From the NCBI GenBank assembly GCA_963576735.1, contig OY755197.1, positions 2,864,501 to 2,928,500 on the forward strand: a stretch of 64,000 nucleotides of DNA, read 5' to 3'. Numbering within the stretch: position 1 is the stretch's first letter; every line of letters starts with the position of its first letter. The stretch comes from Bedellia somnulentella. Lineage: Eukaryota > Arthropoda > Insecta > Lepidoptera > Bedelliidae. The position numbers and the translations under genes are program-made. This document shows positions 1 through 13,100 of this stretch, one piece after another. The notes beneath the pieces were generated by a model that was not told the origin of the DNA, did no database searches, and saw nothing but the letters and a program-made list of their open reading frames with translations.

Positions 1-859
1 TCTATCCTGTATGCTATAAACTATAATACTATCCACAAAGCACTACCAAAACTGCCAGACACTTTGTCGTTTATCGGTGATACACCTTTTTTGGTAATCC
101 GATAGAAGAGGTTATGCAGGGAAAATGGTTTTAAGGTAATGACTAAATAATAACCATCATAATGTAGACTTTATGCTATTGGAATAAAGATTGAATTATA
201 ATGAAAGAATAAAGAATGAATTATAGAACATACTTCCGCCCATCCATCTAAAGGGGTCACAGATCTGTATTTGAATAGATAACGCAAGTATCATTCCTTG
301 TATAGAAACCAAGCGTGCCATTATTTTTCCACCTACTGTGACGTCACATGAGCAATTTAATGATGGAAACTCCCTGTCAGCGCGTAAACGATTCAATCGA
401 TAATATTCGAGTGCATCGACAGATCGACAGACGAATGATAAATCGACAGAAGAATGATAAAACTAGAATTATACCTGTTTTTTAAAAACGCTATTTTCTC
501 ACGGTCTCATGTTTATTTTGAGCAACTCTTCCTACATAAGTTTCCCCTACCACTACTTCGTCTCGGAGAACAATGATCTAAATCAGTGAGTTAATGAGTT
601 AGTCAGTCAGTGAGTAGTTCAGTAGCCTTTATTATTTTAATAACTTGTCCTTATTGATAAACTACCTAATTAACTAGTTTTAATAATTTGTTCTCGGAAA
701 GTTACAAAATGATTTAAGAAAACCCCGAGAAGAAATTTTATCTACAAAAAGGAAAGCCAGTAGAAGGCGCTATGACAAAATATAATAGAACCCAGAACTA
801 ATTTGGATTTGGAAATAAAACAAATAAAATTACTTGTAGAGAAGGAAAAATAATCAAGT
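1..859. other. AT-rich stretch with no recognised gene
   Basis: I see no convincing coding exon here on either strand. If UBE2H continues leftwards, this would be intron sequence between its third and fourth coding exons. A 22-base segment at 264-285 recurs as a perfect reverse complement near 2418-2439, and the match extends into flanking bases. These may be the remains of terminal inverted repeats of an old element. Confidence 0.4.
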
Positions 860-1217
860 ATTTTTTTTCGTTGTCTGTCTTTCTCCAGGCTGTATCTCAT
901 AAACAGTGATAGCTAGAAAGCTGAAATTTGCACAAATGATGTATTTCTTTTGCCGCTATAACAACAAATACAAGTAGAAAAAAGGATTTTTAGGGGGGCC
1001 CATACAATAAACGTGTTTTTTTCCGTATTTGTTTGCTGAATATTAAATCGTTAATAAGTAGATACTTAAAATTTTCACAGACTACTTACTTGTATATCAC
1101 TTTTCAAAATAAATATTTAAATAACAGTAAAGTAAATATCAAAGGGGGCTCCCATACAAAAACGTTATTTTCTATTATAGATGATAGTACGGAACCCTTA
1201 GTTGGTTCAATATTGGA
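860..1217. repeat. Interspersed repeat ending in a 'tacggaaccct' motif
   Basis: The stretch contains a 'ctgtatctcataaacagtgatag' type segment and ends near 1190-1200 with 'tacggaaccct'. The same two motifs occur near 47690-47775, where the order is the reverse-complement arrangement of a common insect repeat. It sits directly against the Copia RNase H remnant and probably inserted into it. It codes for nothing obvious. Confidence 0.4.
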
Positions 1218-1560
1218 AATAAAAAAAAACAAAGTAGTGTAACCAAATCTTCAAGGTTGGCTGAATATGTAGAATTATCAGAAGCAGTAACAGAATAAAT
1301 TTTTCTCATTTGTGTATTGAATGATGCCTTTACTAAAGTTTGTAAACTAGTAAAAATCCATGAAGATAATTCAGCAGCTGTAGCTATTTCCAAGTAAAGA
1401 AACTTTACAAAGAATTCTAAGCACATTGAAGTTCACTATCATTTTGTAAATTAAAATGTTTAGCAGGGAAGTATACAAAATAGAGTCAGAAAATAAAATT
1501 GCAGATATATTTACAAAACCTTTGGGAAATGTTAAATTCACTAACTTTGAAAAATGTTAA
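1218..1560 (+). pseudogene. Copia (Ty1) retrotransposon pol remnant, RNase H end
   Basis: Translation across several frameshifts and stops gives the typical end of a Ty1/copia polyprotein: an AEYVELSEAV-like block, an EDNSAAVAISK-like block, SKHIEVHYHFV, and finally NKIADIFTKPLG. These match the conserved order of the copia RNase H domain. Upstream integrase and reverse transcriptase are missing, apparently cut off by the repeat to the left. A purine-rich AAAGGAGGAAAG at about 1565 follows the coding remnant, as a polypurine tract would, so the sequence to about 1740 may be LTR. No second LTR was found. The copy is dead. Confidence 0.75.
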
Positions 1561-2460
1561 ATTTAAAGGAGGAAAGTTCCGTAATTGATAATTATAATTA
1601 CTGTAGTACTTAAGACTTTGTCTTATAGTTATTGTTTTACGTATGTAAGGAGGCGTGTTGCTGTATATATGTACATTTATATTGGCAACACTGAGTGAAG
1701 GAAGGAAGTAAAAAAGACTGACACATACCACACGTTAAGAAATGTAGCTTGGAGAAAAACTTGTAACTTAAATTAAACTGTTCTTTTATTAAATAAAAAC
1801 AAAGTTAAAACAAGAGTGTTCCAATTAATTAGTTAATAGAAGCATTGTAATAATAAAAATATTTTAGATACATGGAACATCCATCGTGAATATTATCATT
1901 TGTCTGTTCCCAAAATTGATTAGAATTAGAATCGAATACAACTATCTGTGCAGGTACAACACATTTTGCTTGAAATGACAGAAATATGACAAAAGCCACC
2001 GTACTATGTAGCTAATTGACAGGTGAAAATATCGTTCATTTTGATGTTCATTGCGTGTTTTAATAGACAAGCCATACTAGATAGCTTTGTAACTAAAAGC
2101 GGCAATGTATTATAAATTATGCGATACACACTCGGTTAAATGTTTTTCAGTGTAAAACCACAACGAACACGAAATAATTGATTTTGCAATAAAAACCACA
2201 TAATTTAATAATAAAGTGACCTACCGATGAAAGGAAATCTTTCTATTAATTCGTCCCGCTTTATTTGGATAGTTTTTGCAACTCAATACGGCACAATGAG
2301 GCATTTTTTATATTTGGCTTGACATCCGTCATCGAGAACGTACGCGCGGACTCAATCAAATGGCGCTAAACCAAGATAATTTTACTCAGTTTTTACACGC
2401 GAAGTACATGCACTTGCGTCATCTATTCAAATACAGATCTGTGGAAGGGGTATATCAAGA
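1561..2460. other. Non-coding, possible decayed LTR then no gene
   Basis: The first 180 bases may be 3' non-coding and LTR sequence of the Copia remnant. Beyond that I find no exon, RNA gene or clear repeat apart from the inverted partner of the 264-285 segment near 2418-2439. Confidence 0.3.
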
Positions 2461-2535
2461 CCGTGCAATAATAGTAGCAGATACATTTTATTTCTAATAA
2501 ATAAATAAAGAATAAATAAAGGAGAGAAAAATTTC

Positions 2536-2606
2536 GACACAGGCGGGAATCGAACCCGCGACCTCGGGTATACGCCCCGACGCTCTGCCAATCGAGCTAC
2601 CGTGTC
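2536..2606 (-). tRNA. tRNA-like sequence in a repeat, anticodon position GTA
   Basis: The minus strand folds as a 71-nt cloverleaf: 7-bp acceptor (GACACGG with CTGTGTC), D stem GCTC/GAGC, anticodon stem TCGGG/CCCGA, T stem GCGGG/CCCGC with TTCGATT loop. The anticodon loop reads GCGTATA, so the anticodon would be GTA (Tyr), but the invariant T33 is C and there is no intron, unlike eukaryotic tRNA-Tyr. It is embedded in a repeat, so it is more likely a tRNA-derived part of a mobile element than a working tRNA gene. Confidence 0.5.
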
Positions 2607-3052
2607 AATGGCTGCCAGCGCGGAATTCTTCTATCCTTTATTTCTTTTACACGTTTAAGTAGTGTTTGCGTTTCCTACCTCCGAATTTTTACTAATTTAA
2701 AATATTTATTCTTTATTTATTAGTAATAATCCCCACATGAGGTTTTCATGAACAAAAAGATTTAAAACATTTTATTTCTGTTTTAAAAAACTAACCAAAT
2801 TTTATTAGAATGATTGGTCTTCCTACATTTTTATAAAATTGAAAAATATAGGCCATCCATAAAATTATAGGTATACTTAGAATAGAGTGACCATAATTTT
2901 CAATATTCTTAGTAACAAACTTTATCACCCAGACAAACAATCAAATAAAACCCAGTCATGTTACTCTTATTACTATTGCAATAGCGATCATTTTCTTACT
3001 ATAAAGATGTTACTCATAAATAAAAGATGTTATTAAAGGAAAGAAAAACTTC

Positions 3053-3125
3053 GACACTGGCGGGGTTCGAACCCGCGACCTTCGGGTATACGCCCCCGTC
3101 GCTCTGCCAACTGAGCTACAGTGTC
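3053..3125 (-). tRNA. tRNA-like sequence in a repeat, divergent copy
   Basis: Same cloverleaf as at 2536-2606 but 73 nt, with extra bases in the anticodon arm and variable region (GACGGGGGCGTATACCCGAA). The B-box region GGGTTCGAAC is intact. Translated antisense, it yields the spurious LAGFEPATFG peptide often seen over tRNA-like repeats. Confidence 0.45.
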
Positions 3126-3381
3126 AGTTGGCATCCAGCGCGAAATTTCTCTATCCTTTGTTTCTTTTTTTTACACGTTCAAGTAGTGTTTGCGTTTCCT
3201 ACCTCCGAATTTTAACTAATTCGGACGGCCACTTGTCTACCTTTTCAGATAGAATGCAAATGTTGGAAACGCCTAACTATCACATAATTTAATGTTTTTT
3301 GACATGAATTCCTCATGTGGGGATTATTACTCATAAATAAAAGATATAAAGGATAGAAGAATTTCGCACTGGCAGCCAATT

Positions 3382-3452
3382 GACACGGTGGCTCAGTTGG
3401 CAGAGCGTCGGGGCGTATACCCGAGGTCGCGGGTTCGATTCCCGCCTGTGTC
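3382..3452 (+). tRNA. tRNA-like sequence in a repeat
   Basis: 71-nt cloverleaf identical in its paired regions to the copy at 2536-2606, with D loop AGTTGGCA and B box GGGTTCGATTCC. Flanked by the common leader and the 'cctttatttatt' tail of the repeat family. Anticodon position GTA, with C rather than T before it. Confidence 0.5.
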
Positions 3453-3691
3453 GAAATTTTTCTTTCCTTTATTTATTCTTTATTTATTAGTAATAATCCC
3501 CACATGAGGTTTTCATGAACAAAAAGATTTAAATTATGTGAAAGTTAGGCGTTTTCAACATTTGCATTCTATCTGAAAAGGTAGACAAATGGCCTTCCGA
3601 ATTAGTTAAAATTCGGAGGTAGGAAACGCAAACACTACTTAAACGTGTAAAAGAAATAAAGGACAGAAGAATTTCGCACTGGCAGCCAATT

Positions 3692-3762
3692 GACACGGTG
3701 GCTCAGTTGGCAGAGCGTCGGGGCGTATACCCGAGGTCGCGGGTTCGATTCCCGCCTGTGTC
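3692..3762 (+). tRNA. tRNA-like sequence in a repeat
   Basis: Identical over the tRNA part to the copy at 3382-3452 and only 310 bp from it, in the same orientation, inside the best-preserved repeat unit (about 3527-3800). Perfect identity of two neighbours suggests recent tandem duplication or selection on the tRNA part. Confidence 0.5.
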
Positions 3763-4000
3763 GAAATTTTTCTTTCCTTTATTTATTAATTATGTATTTT
3801 ATTATCAAAATTTTTTAGAATTATTTAGTCGTTATAAATCTTTTACCTAGTTGAAATAGGGTGACCATGATTTTTAGTGTTCTTAGTAACTCACTTTCTT
3901 ACCATGCATAATCAGCAATAAAAAAAATGGAGCCCCATCATGTAATATTTTTTATTACTGTAATATCATTTACTATGTTTAAAGATGCAACAACACTAAC

Positions 4001-4168
4001 CATAAAGCGCCGTCCAAGCCTGGTTGATAACATCGAGACAGACAGTGCCAGACACTTCGTCGATGTTGGGATGGTACACCTTGTTCATGAACCCGATGGA
4101 CGGGGATTTGAACGGGTAGTGGTCTGGCAAGTGGACCCGCACTCGCCACACGCCACCTTCGTAGGGGG
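4001..4168 (-). CDS. UBE2H: UBE2H coding exon 3 with the catalytic cysteine
   Basis: 168 nt between acceptor TTCCAG and donor GTTAGT. It encodes the PYEGGVW strand, the [10 protein letters not shown] segment, the HPNI motif and the active-site region [16 protein letters not shown]. Cys87 is the thioester cysteine. It ends one base into the next codon. A plus-strand reading frame here is only its antisense shadow. Confidence 0.94.
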
Positions 4169-7100
4169 CTGGAATAAAAATATAATTATATAGGCTGTTT
4201 TAAATTTATAGCAGTAAATAATAAAACGTTTGTTTTTCAAGCAATTTCAATTAATTGTATTCATTGAAGGTTCTTCAATAAAAAATAATTTAAATCTCAA
4301 TTTTTATAATAATAGGTTTAACGTTGCTATCCTGAATGAATATAACCTTAAAAGACAATATTTCGATATTTTGGCTCCTGAAGAATATAAATTATGACTA
4401 CACGGAGTGCAGACTAAGCTATGAACTCCCTTTTTTCTGTGTCAGTTTCATGTGCAATGCCTCATATATAATCCAAAATCAATTTTATGGGCACATAAAA
4501 AAATACAGCATACTCACGGCTAAAGGGGTAGCCGAGCTTCAGATACAAAATTTCCCTGGCCATTTTCGGATTTGTATTGGGAGAAAAATGGTAAAATACA
4601 TGATGGTCAGCGATGTGCTACCAGCCACAACGCACATCCACGGTAAGAAATGCATTAGTGCTTTTCCAAGCTGACACTACACAGCAAATTTTTCAGACAA
4701 TTTGAATGTTTTTGTTCATGAAAACCTCAGGTGGGGATTATTGCTAGTAAATAAATAATAAATAAAGGAAAGTTTTTATTCCGCCTGGGTCGAAATTTTC
4801 AAAAACGTGGAATATTAAAATTAAAGACATCTTGCCGATACTAGTTTAAGCCGATACTTATCTGAAAGCGTGACTTAAGCATCATTTATTTATCAATATT
4901 GATAATATTGAATAAATCCCATTGTTTAACTTTAATATAAAACCCAACGATACGCAATTTACAACCTAACACATATCCTTGATGTAATACAGTGTTGGCA
5001 TTAATCAATTAATTTTTTAATCAATTAATTAATTTGATTAATTTTAATCATGATTACATTAATCATGATTAAATTAATCATGATTAGAAAAGCAATATTA
5101 ATCATGATTATTGACTTTAATCATTAATCACTAATCATTAATTGATTAACTTGATTATAAACCTCATACATCCATCAATGTTATTAACTCTATGTAAAAG
5201 AAATGATGTTAAATAAATACACAGATTTCTTAAAATATTTTTATTAATCATTCAAAGAACCAAAATGTAATTTGTAAGATAATTAGTAAATAATTCGAAG
5301 AATCATTCAAATCAACTACCCTCCGATCTTTACATTTCTAATTTCTTAATGTTCAAATTACATTTCATAACTACTCTTTTTTCAAATAAGTCGTCAGATA
5401 ATTTGTGTGATCTAGGCTTATTTAGCATAGTTGCGAAAAAAAACATTGTTTCTACCGAGCCAGAGGACGGCATTGGTGTATTGTACTTAAGAAACACTTT
5501 GCCCATAACAGGATAACTTTGTAGAAGCTCTCGCTCTTGGCTTCCCTTGCCACTAAAGGTAACTTATTAGTAATCAGTGACTAAAGTAACGGCCGCGTCG
5601 AGGTGGAGTGGGGGGAAAATCGCTTAAAACTAAACATTTAATTTAAACCTAGACTTAAAAAATGAACGAACGGAACCATTAGTTAAGTGTTTGTCTAACT
5701 TTGTAATTTATGGAAAAAAACAGTGTTAAAAGAAGGATTTTCTTTACGGCGAGTCAATAACAACTTTGATGCATACATATTTTGCGTATTGCTTAAGCGG
5801 TTCCAATAAATTAAATAAATTCATAATTAGTTAATCAAACAATCAAATTAACGATTAATGATTATGATTAATAATCTTAATCATTTTGAATTTGATTATG
5901 ATTAATTAATTTTAATCACAATTTTTGATTATGATTTTTAATCATTAATTTTTAATCGTTAATCAGATTAACTTTGGGCCAACACTGATGTAATATTAGT
6001 ACATAATATCATAAACTGCCGATTTTAGCCCATTTACCAGGCAGGTGAATCAAATGAAAGTAAAATGAAACTACCTATTTAAGGAGAAAATTTAAGTCAA
6101 ACTAATAATTACTTCATTAAAGCTTCATTTCGTATATACTATGAAAATAGAAATCAAAAATAATTCCTTACATAAATACTAAAAATTAATGCAATATTTT
6201 GCCGATTAGTGCCGGCTTAGAATGTCGCTACCCCTTTCTACCAACGGGTGTCGTAAGAGGCGACTAAGGGTATTGGGGCTTTTTATTGGATTTTTGGGCG
6301 ATGCGGTTGGAGACCCATCACCAAAAACCTTTATTTTACCGCCTTTTCCCCACTGAAGTTCCCAAAGTGGCTGAGGAATTTATAATTCCTTAGCTCTGGC
6401 TACCCCTTCTGGGAAATATAGCCGTGAGTATATGTATCAATGACAAAATGACTCAAAATTATAAACAATAAAATAATATACTTAAAAAAAAAATATCTTC
6501 ACAGTTTACATAATAAAACATAATTATAATAAACGGCAATAGTGTGAAAAGCTGAAAAATGTTGGTAATAACTAATAATTATTAATAAAACGTTGCCAAT
6601 TGTATGGCACATTATGTCCTGATTCAGCTTTTTTCACTACTTTTAGGATAAGAAATAGGGGAGTGAGTGGCTAATCTATAAAAATCTATTTATTTAACAC
6701 TATTAAAATAAATGCTCAATGTTAATTGTAAATATGAGTAAATGTTTTTTACTTACTGCCAGCAGGTCCAAAAAATTTGACACAGAATTCGTTGAGGCCT
6801 CCAAGTATGGTTACTTCGTGCTTACTTTCAATACTGTTTACCCATTCAGGAAAATCATAGATTAAATTAGGAATGACATAATTTTAATAAAAAAGATGAA
6901 ATAATATTATTTAGTAAAAATAAAAATATAATTAAACGATTTGTAGACACATAACAGTCATTGTACAAGGTCAATGACCTCGGGCAAAATAGTACCAAGA
7001 GTGACAAATGATTACGGGGACAGGACACTTTAAAAACGCCTTCCTTACTTCATAGTTTTCCTGAGGAAATAAGATGCGAACCTAAACTAGTCAGGTTTAA

Positions 7101-10100
7101 AGCTACACTAAAGACATTTTATCTAAATTATTTAGCGTAAGTTTTTTTGTTATTATTTTTCCTAACATATCGTTTTGATTTATAGTAATTTAACAAGTGT
7201 GATTCATTAATTATTCGTAATTATAAATTAAGTGAACTCGCTGTTCTTGCAGTCAAACTATTATGTAGTTTTGCAGGACTTGTTATATTAGTTTCTACGC
7301 GTAAATTTAACTCTTAATATAATTTAATACTTGCAAAAAATTATTACTCCGCACGGGTAGTGTTATTTATCAGGTTTATTCAATCACTGCTGTTTATGAA
7401 TTTTAGCGGGATATTATATAGCCTATGTTTTGTCTGAAGGTTATAGGTTTCTATTAAAGTAAATTTATTGTTTAAATCGTTTAGATTTTTCAGAGCCTGT
7501 TCATTACAATTACAGACTAACAAAGGCACAAACAAATGTTTCCTGTTTATAATGAACATGTGAATAACAGAAAAAGGGAAGATGAACAAAACATAGGCAA
7601 TCCTGGAGTTAGGAATTTTCTCACTTTAAATTCGTCCAGATTTACTAAACACGGTAACACGATTTAAAGCACCAAACAGTATCTAAATAAGTAAATACTA
7701 AAACTCGTAATATCACGTGATTTTCAATATATTTTTATACACCGTCGGTATAATAGTAACAATATTACACGCGATAACTAACAATCATCGGACAAGATAA
7801 CCTACTTTCGGATCCGTTGACTTTTTAAACGAAATACATAGGAAAAATCGGCGTAAGTATAAATATAAGTATTGGATATATTTTTATAGCATGCTTTCTA
7901 AATATGGTAGTTTAGTGGAAGTGAGATCAAATCCAAAATAAAGATCAAACGAATAAAAAACCAGAATATTTTCAAAAAAAAATATATTTTTCTTTTAAAT
8001 TTATCCCTATGCCCTACAATCGCATAATAAGACCCAATACCGTCGCGTTGCTAAGTAGAACCTCCACAGGAAGAACATAGGGTAGTGTTATTCTAAGCTG
8101 ACACTAAACAACATCTTTTCCTAACAAATAAAGGAAAGAAATGAGGATTTCATGAACTAAAAAATCTTTTCCTTTATTAATCTGTTGAAAGAAGCCAGTA
8201 TAAAATTAAAAAAAAGTTTACAAGTCGAGATATTCTCGTCTGTTTCAAATAAATTCAAAGTCATCAGACATTGAGGTAAACGCCCCGGATTATATGAAAG
8301 TACGGGAGTAAAATCAATAATGCGTTTGAACAGCGCGAACAACGATCTGTCTATCATTACGCTTCTTTGCTGAAGGGGTGGACAAAAGTTTTAAGATAGT
8401 TACATACATACTAACTATAAGTTCCAAAAAAAGTTTGCTCAGAGTTTCAGAATTAGGAATTCTTCAGCCACTTTTGGAAGTTGAGTGAAGAAAAGATTGT
8501 ACAATTAAAGATGGATTTGAAGATAGACATATACGATTATATCATTTAGATTAGCTGTGTAGTGTCGGCTTAGAATAGCACTACCCCCTTTCTTCCGGTG
8601 GGTGTACGTAAGAGGCGACTAACGGTATTGGGGCTTTAAAGGGATTTTGGGCGATGCGGTTGGACACCCATCACCAACAACCTTTATTTTTCCATCTTTT
8701 CCCCACTTAACTTTCCAAAAGTGGCTGAGGAATTTCTGATTCCTTAGCTCTGGCCACCCCATCTAGGGATTTATAGCCGTGAGTATATGTATGTATGTAT
8801 GTACATTTAATAAACAGATAATCATACAATGTCGCATTTCCTCTCGCACCTTCTGAAACAGGCTAATTCTTACTGCCATTTTGGGATTAGTGTAGCAATA
8901 TGTATGTTTTATCACATATATACACAAACTCACGACATTAGTTCTCATTGGTGCAGGCAGAGAATTTCGGTCATCACTTTGTACGATCCTGCAAACCTTT
9001 CAGCTTAACATAACATAAACGTTCACGCCGAATATCCCCGAATATCCCCGAAGGGGTTGGCAGAGGTACTAATACTTCTGAACATCACGTGACATTGTCA
9101 CCTGGCGTTCAGAGTACCCACGTTTTGCATGGACAGTGTACTCACGTGATAGGGGGCAGGCCTATCGCCGTTTTGTACGAATACACGGTCACATGACTAA
9201 GTACAACTCAACCCTTTCAGCTTAATTTTATTTTATTGATCTTATCATACAAGCCCTTTTATTTTTAAAACTTCATTTTATTATTACAATTACAAGGTGT
9301 GCTAAATGTTTAAGGTTAAGTAAGCTCAATTTTATCATAGCATTTTTAAAGTTTCATACATACATACATATACTCACGGCTGTAAATCCCTAGAAGGGGT
9401 AGCCAGAGCTAAGGAATTAGAAATTCCTCAGCCACTTTTGGAAAGTTGAGTGGGGAAAAGATGGTAAAAATAAAGGTTGTTGGTGATGGGTCTCCAACTG
9501 CATCGCCCAAAAATCCCTTAAAAGCCCCAATACCGTTAGTCGCCTCTTACGTACACCCACCGGAAGAAAGGGGGTAGTGCTATTCTAAGCCGACACTACA
9601 CAGCTTTTTAAAGTTTCATCGTTTGATATTTATTATGCAAAATATGGAAATCCATGCATAAAAGGTTGACTACTTGGCATGCTGTGCCATCTTTGGGGTA
9701 GGTAGAGACTATCAATCGACATCTTGGACGATACTGACAAATATCAACCTTCACTTACATTCTTCAATCTTGTCATACATATTTATTTGACTTTTCATTA
9801 TTTTCCTCACTTCGGACTCCAATAGTTACAGTTTATCGTTCTAATATAGTCTGTGATTTGTACGTGATTAACTAATGCTTTATTTATCTATATCATCATT
9901 ACAAATTACTGAATTTGCTTCTATGTTTTGGTATTCTTAAATTAGATTACTTTTAAATAGGGAATACAAATCTGTGTGTTAAAATAAAAATGAGCTCTTT
10001 AACCCAACCCAACAGAAATTTATATTTGTTTTTATCTTTCTTGTCATCAACAGATGTCGGCTAAATTCTTACTGAGCTAGTTTAAATTGAACTAAGCAAA

Positions 10101-13100
10101 TTTCTTCTATCTTAGTCACTTTTTATATACTAGGCTTAAGACCCTAAGTGCAGAATGCAGGCCCAAGTACATATGAGCTAAGATTAAGCGCATTCTAGGT
10201 ATTACTTATAACTAAACTCACAGTTATTATTTAAAATCTCAGAACTTGAGAATTAAAAGTTGAGTGAGGAAATTGTTGTAAAATGGTTATGGTCTTCGAT
10301 GGATTACATATACTCACGGCTATAAATCCCTAGAAGGGGTAGCCAGAGCTAAGGAATTAGAAATTCCTCAGCCACTTTTGGAAGTTGCATGGGTAAAAGA
10401 TGGTGAAATAAAGGTCGCTGGCGATGGGTCTCCAACCGCATCGCCCAAGAATCCCTTAAAAGCCCCAATACTGTTAGTTGCCTCTTACGTACACCCACCA
10501 GAAGAAATATAAGAAATAAGGGTAGTGCTTTTCTCAGCCAACACTACACAGCAAACGATGGATTAATTGAGAACTAAAACATTCAGCAGCAAACACTACA
10601 TAACATCACACGAAATTTCAAAAGGAGTGAACAGTAGTTATTGAACAGTTAAATATACTAAACATTTTAGCATGTTGTATAGAAACCTTAAATATTTTTA
10701 AAGTAAACTAAAATACTATGCAACCTACTCATTCTCACACAGCCAGAACTCAGGAATTTGAAACTCTTCAGTCAAATCAAGAAGTTTTGTGCGGAAAAGT
10801 TTATAAATAAAGGTTGCATGGTGATGGGTCTCCAGCCACATCCCCCCCATTGGCTTAAAAAGTCTCAAGACCAAAGTTGCCTCTAAGAGACATGCAGGAA
10901 GAAACAATAGTAATAGTTTGCTAGAAATAACAGTAGCTACAAGATAGAGTTAATGTGTGTTATGTACTAGAACTTTCGATATAGGGAATGATGTGTAGAC
11001 AATGTCACTAAGAAAAATGTATTGCTTAAAATTGGATGAAGAATTTATAGTTAAAATGATTTTAGTACATTGAGATGATGTGAAAATAGTCTGATTTTGT
11101 TTATTGTGTGTCTAAATATTATCTCTCATCGTTAGTTTTCTATATTTATATTTTGTAATAAATAATATATCTTAAGGTTACATACATAAATTTATATATT
11201 TTAGTATTATTATAGTAATAGTTATGATTTATTATTTAAAGCGACATGATAGTCCAGTGGTTAGAACACCCGCCCGAAAACAGAAGGGCGTGAGTTCCAA
11301 TCCTGGGACGGGCCTACACCAATTTGTCTTTTCTAAAGTCATATGGTGGAAAACATCGTGAGGAAACCCACATGGCTGAGTTGTACTTAGTCATGTGACA
11401 GTGTATTCGTACAAAACGGCGATAGGCCTGCCCCCTATCACGTGAGTACACTGTCTAAGCAAAACGTGGGTACCTTCTCTGGAAACTAGATGGCGCTTGC
11501 CATGTGAGTTCAGAAGTATTGGTACCTCTGCCAACCCCTTCGGGGATAAACGGCGTGAACGTTTATGTTATGTTATTATTTAAAGATATAATTTGTCCTC
11601 AGATCCGTGGCATGACACAAAGGTTCTGACTGTAAATCAGTATGAGTCAGTAACTTTTTCTTTGCCTGTGAGGGGTCTTGAATTATGTGTGACTGTAATT
11701 GTTTTATTAATATTATTATTTTTTGTTTTCGTTCTTTGTTAATGTTCTATGTATGCACCTTATTGTTCCCTGAGGCAATGAATAAATGATTTATATTCTT
11801 TTTTTATTTTTTAGATAATAATAATAATTCTTTAATCAGATTAAAATTGGTACATAGTTTACAAGAGTCAGCTGGTCCCAAACTAGGCTCATCGCCTGTA
11901 TCTCGGGATACAGCTTATTGTTTCTACAATATATTGTTAAGAAACACGAAAAAGACACATTACAATTATTAACATTGCAAAAATAATTAAAATAATTAAT
12001 TGCATAGACTTAACTATACAATACCTAAAAGCACAAAAATCTATGACAAGATGTAACCCCATTGATTCTTACACAGAAAAATACTTTCTAATTTAGATAG
12101 GAAAAGTGATACAGAAGAAGATAGGAATGTCATTCCTAAACCTTTTAATATTTATTGTCTCCATAGCCACTTTAAAAGAATTTAATTTAACTGTATGTTA
12201 AAATAGTTCAAACATCATAATAAAGGTTTGAAATTTAACTATCTTTTTATATGAAATAACTATCTGTTTATATGAAATAACTCACTGTTTATATGAAATA
12301 ACTCATGGTTTGATGTTGAATATGATATGCAAAAAAAAATATTAATATGTGTATTTGCTGTGTAGTGGCGGCTTAGAATAACACTACCCCATTTCTACCC
12401 GTGGGTGATCGTAAGAGGCGACTAAGGGTATAGGGGCTTTTTAAGTGATTTTTGGGCGATGTGGTTGGAGACCTGTCACCAAAAACATTTATTATTACCA
12501 TCTTTTCCCCAATCAACTTCCAAAAGTGGCTGAGGAATTTCTCACTCCAAAGCTCTGGCTACCCTGTTAAGGGATTTTCAGCCGTGAGTATATGTATGTA
12601 TGTATAAAATCCTTCTTAGGCAAAATTTTGCTAGAAAATTAGTTGTGATTACTATGGCAATGTAACTTTTACTTTATTATTTACATTTAACTCAAGTGTG
12701 TGTGTGTGAGTTTATAAGATATTACTTACTTCATAAGGAATATATAAGTTATATATTAGAATACATACTTAAAGTCTTAGTCAGAAATTGTTAATAATTA
12801 GATAAATAACCAGGATTTTTTTTTTCTTTTTTTTTTCTTTGTTATATTGTATTTATCAAAATTAAGAAACTTTAGCAAAATGGGTTAGCTTGAAATAAAT
12901 TAAATAAAGAAATTATGAGATAGATTTTTTTAATACACTATAGAAAGAGCTTGTTATCAACTGCCCTGAAAATAAATATAAATTTAAAAAATACATATTT
13001 TATATTATATTTTTTACCTGAAACATGTTTAAACTAGTGTCTATAAAGCTGTTTTATAAATAAGGTCAAATATAGATAAGAAATTCCGCAAAGCATGAGC

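Larger units (their letters stand above)
2461..3800. repeat. Cluster of tRNA-bearing repeat units in both orientations
   Basis: Four units lie here, two on each strand, and a fifth lies at about 40670-40935. Each unit has a common leader with a 'ggtagacaaatggc' block, a 'cggaggtaggaaacgcaaac' block and an 'aagaatttcgc..tggcagcca' block. A 71-73 nt tRNA-like cloverleaf follows, then a tail with 'cctttatttatt' and 'cccacatgaggttttcatgaac'. The tail motif also appears inverted at the far side of the units (for example 3300-3330), so the units may end in inverted repeats. Intron sequence at 2880-3010 resembles 3840-3990 next to UBE2H exon 3, so a local duplication is also involved. Confidence 0.65.

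Noticed and set aside
3027..3215. Reading frame with LAGFEPATFG
   Set aside because: It is the translation of the tRNA-like sequence on the other strand; this peptide is a known artefact of tRNA-like repeats.
2536..3762. A genuine tRNA gene cluster
   Set aside because: Each copy is embedded in the same dispersed repeat, position 33 is not T, and the expected tRNA-Tyr intron is missing. Kept as tRNA-like only.
3927..4193. 88-codon plus-strand frame
   Set aside because: Antisense shadow of UBE2H exon 3, which has splice sites and strong protein similarity on the minus strand.
4336..4674. 112-codon plus-strand frame
   Set aside because: Overlaps an old SINE-1 copy, carries no known domain and has irregular composition.
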